A stretch of 5,710 bases of DNA from the NCBI GenBank assembly GCA_946186175.1, contig CAMHMG010000194.1, forward strand, positions 1 through 5,710, given 5' to 3'. The notes beneath the pieces were generated by a model. The model did no database searches and was not told the DNA's origin. It saw only the letters and a program-made list of their open reading frames with translations. This document shows, one piece after another, positions 5,391 through 5,710 of the stretch (its first letter is position 1; every line of letters starts with the position of its first letter). This DNA comes from an uncultured Clostridia bacterium (GTDB lineage Bacteria > Bacillota > Clostridia > Lachnospirales > Lachnospiraceae). The position numbers and the translations under genes were made by a program.

Positions 5391-5710
5391 ATGATGGATA
5401 ACGACGAACAACTCCACATACGTGGATTAAACATCAACTGGGAAAAGATAAGCCCGCGCAGCTACTTAAGAGGTATAGATTCAATTGCCGGGTTGGATTA
5501 TCTTGAATTCCATAAGCCCATCACCTTCTTTGTTGGAGAGAACGGCAGCGGAAAGTCGACGATGCTGGAGGCTATAGCGGTAGCTTATGGTTTTAATCCC
5601 GAGGGTGGCACTAAGAATTATAATTTTTCAACCTATGATTCGCATTCGGAACTGTGTGATGCCATTCGGTTGATCAAGGGTATACACAAGCCGGGATGGG
5701 GTTATTTTCT
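5391..5710 (+). CDS. AAA/ABC-type ATPase, N-terminal part (runs off the window)
   Basis: An open frame starts at ATG 5391 (or the adjacent 5394) and continues past the window edge; 106 full codons are visible. The product begins MMDNDEQLHIRGLNINWEKI. Its Walker A motif is GENGSGKST (49-57), preceded by FHKPITFFV. That is the classic strand and loop of SMC/RecF/OLD-like and COG3910-type predicted ATPases. YGFNPEGGTKNYNFSTYDSH (65-84) follows and is characteristic of the COG3910 group. These soluble ATPases are of poorly defined function; a role in DNA-end or phage-defence processes is often supposed. The Walker B, signature and C-terminal parts lie beyond the window. The ribosome binding site is weak: AAGGATAAGG (5369-5378) ends 12 nt before the ATG. 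A 73-bp gap separates it from the flavodoxin gene. The ATPase call is secure; the subgroup is a recognition from memory. Confidence 0.85.
   Translation, partial: MMDNDEQLHIRGLNINWEKISPRSYLRGIDSIAGLDYLEFHKPITFFVGENGSGKSTMLEAIAVAYGFNPEGGTKNYNFSTYDSHSELCDAIRLIKGIHKPGWGYF

Noticed and set aside
1..5710. tRNA, rRNA, CRISPR array, insertion sequence or attachment-site signals
   Set aside because: I looked for tRNA-like ends, regularly spaced repeats, transposase motifs and terminal inverted repeats and saw none. The deletion scars at 400-790 carry no visible mobile-element sequence.

Overview
The window is about 40% GC, has strong AGGAGG-type ribosome binding sites, and its proteins match families common in gut and rumen Clostridia. 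I read it as chromosome from a Lachnospiraceae-type Firmicute (Butyrivibrio, Roseburia or Agathobacter relatives). That assignment is inferred from protein style, not from a marker gene. All recognisable genes are on the + strand.

Left part (1-792): a factor-independent terminator closes an operon lying outside the window. After it come three consecutive gene remnants: an XRE-type regulator with an out-of-frame internal deletion (307-481), the 3' end of a nuclease-type ATPase (482-613), and the first 25 or so codons of a RecQ helicase (706-792). The RecQ remnant overlaps the next gene's start. None of the three is in the form of a working gene, and they look like the scars of several deletions.

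Centre (782-2924): an intact macro-domain protein with a long charged linker and an HTH-like C-terminal domain is followed by a TerY-like von Willebrand factor A protein with a complete MIDAS. The second gene is preceded by a possible five-codon minicistron whose stop overlaps its ATG. Together they look like an ADP-ribose/NAD-linked or metal-dependent stress module. This role is inferred from families and adjacency.

Right part (3075-5710): a seven-helix membrane protein of unknown function is followed by a 240-bp regulatory gap. The gap holds a near-consensus promoter (TTGATT, 17 bp, TATAAT), two perfect 10-bp direct repeats exactly 20 bp apart just upstream of it, and a dyad inside the promoter core. 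This promoter probably drives two translationally coupled flavodoxin-fold genes. The first has a cysteine cluster but no usual FMN phosphate loop. The second has the FMN loop and three C-terminal membrane helices. They look complementary and may form one membrane-anchored flavoprotein. The window ends inside an AAA/ABC-type ATPase with a clear Walker A motif.

The observations most worth a second look are the remnant cluster that places a RecQ start in front of the macro gene, the minicistron before the VWA gene, the 20-bp-period repeat at the flavoprotein promoter, and the complementary flavodoxin pair.
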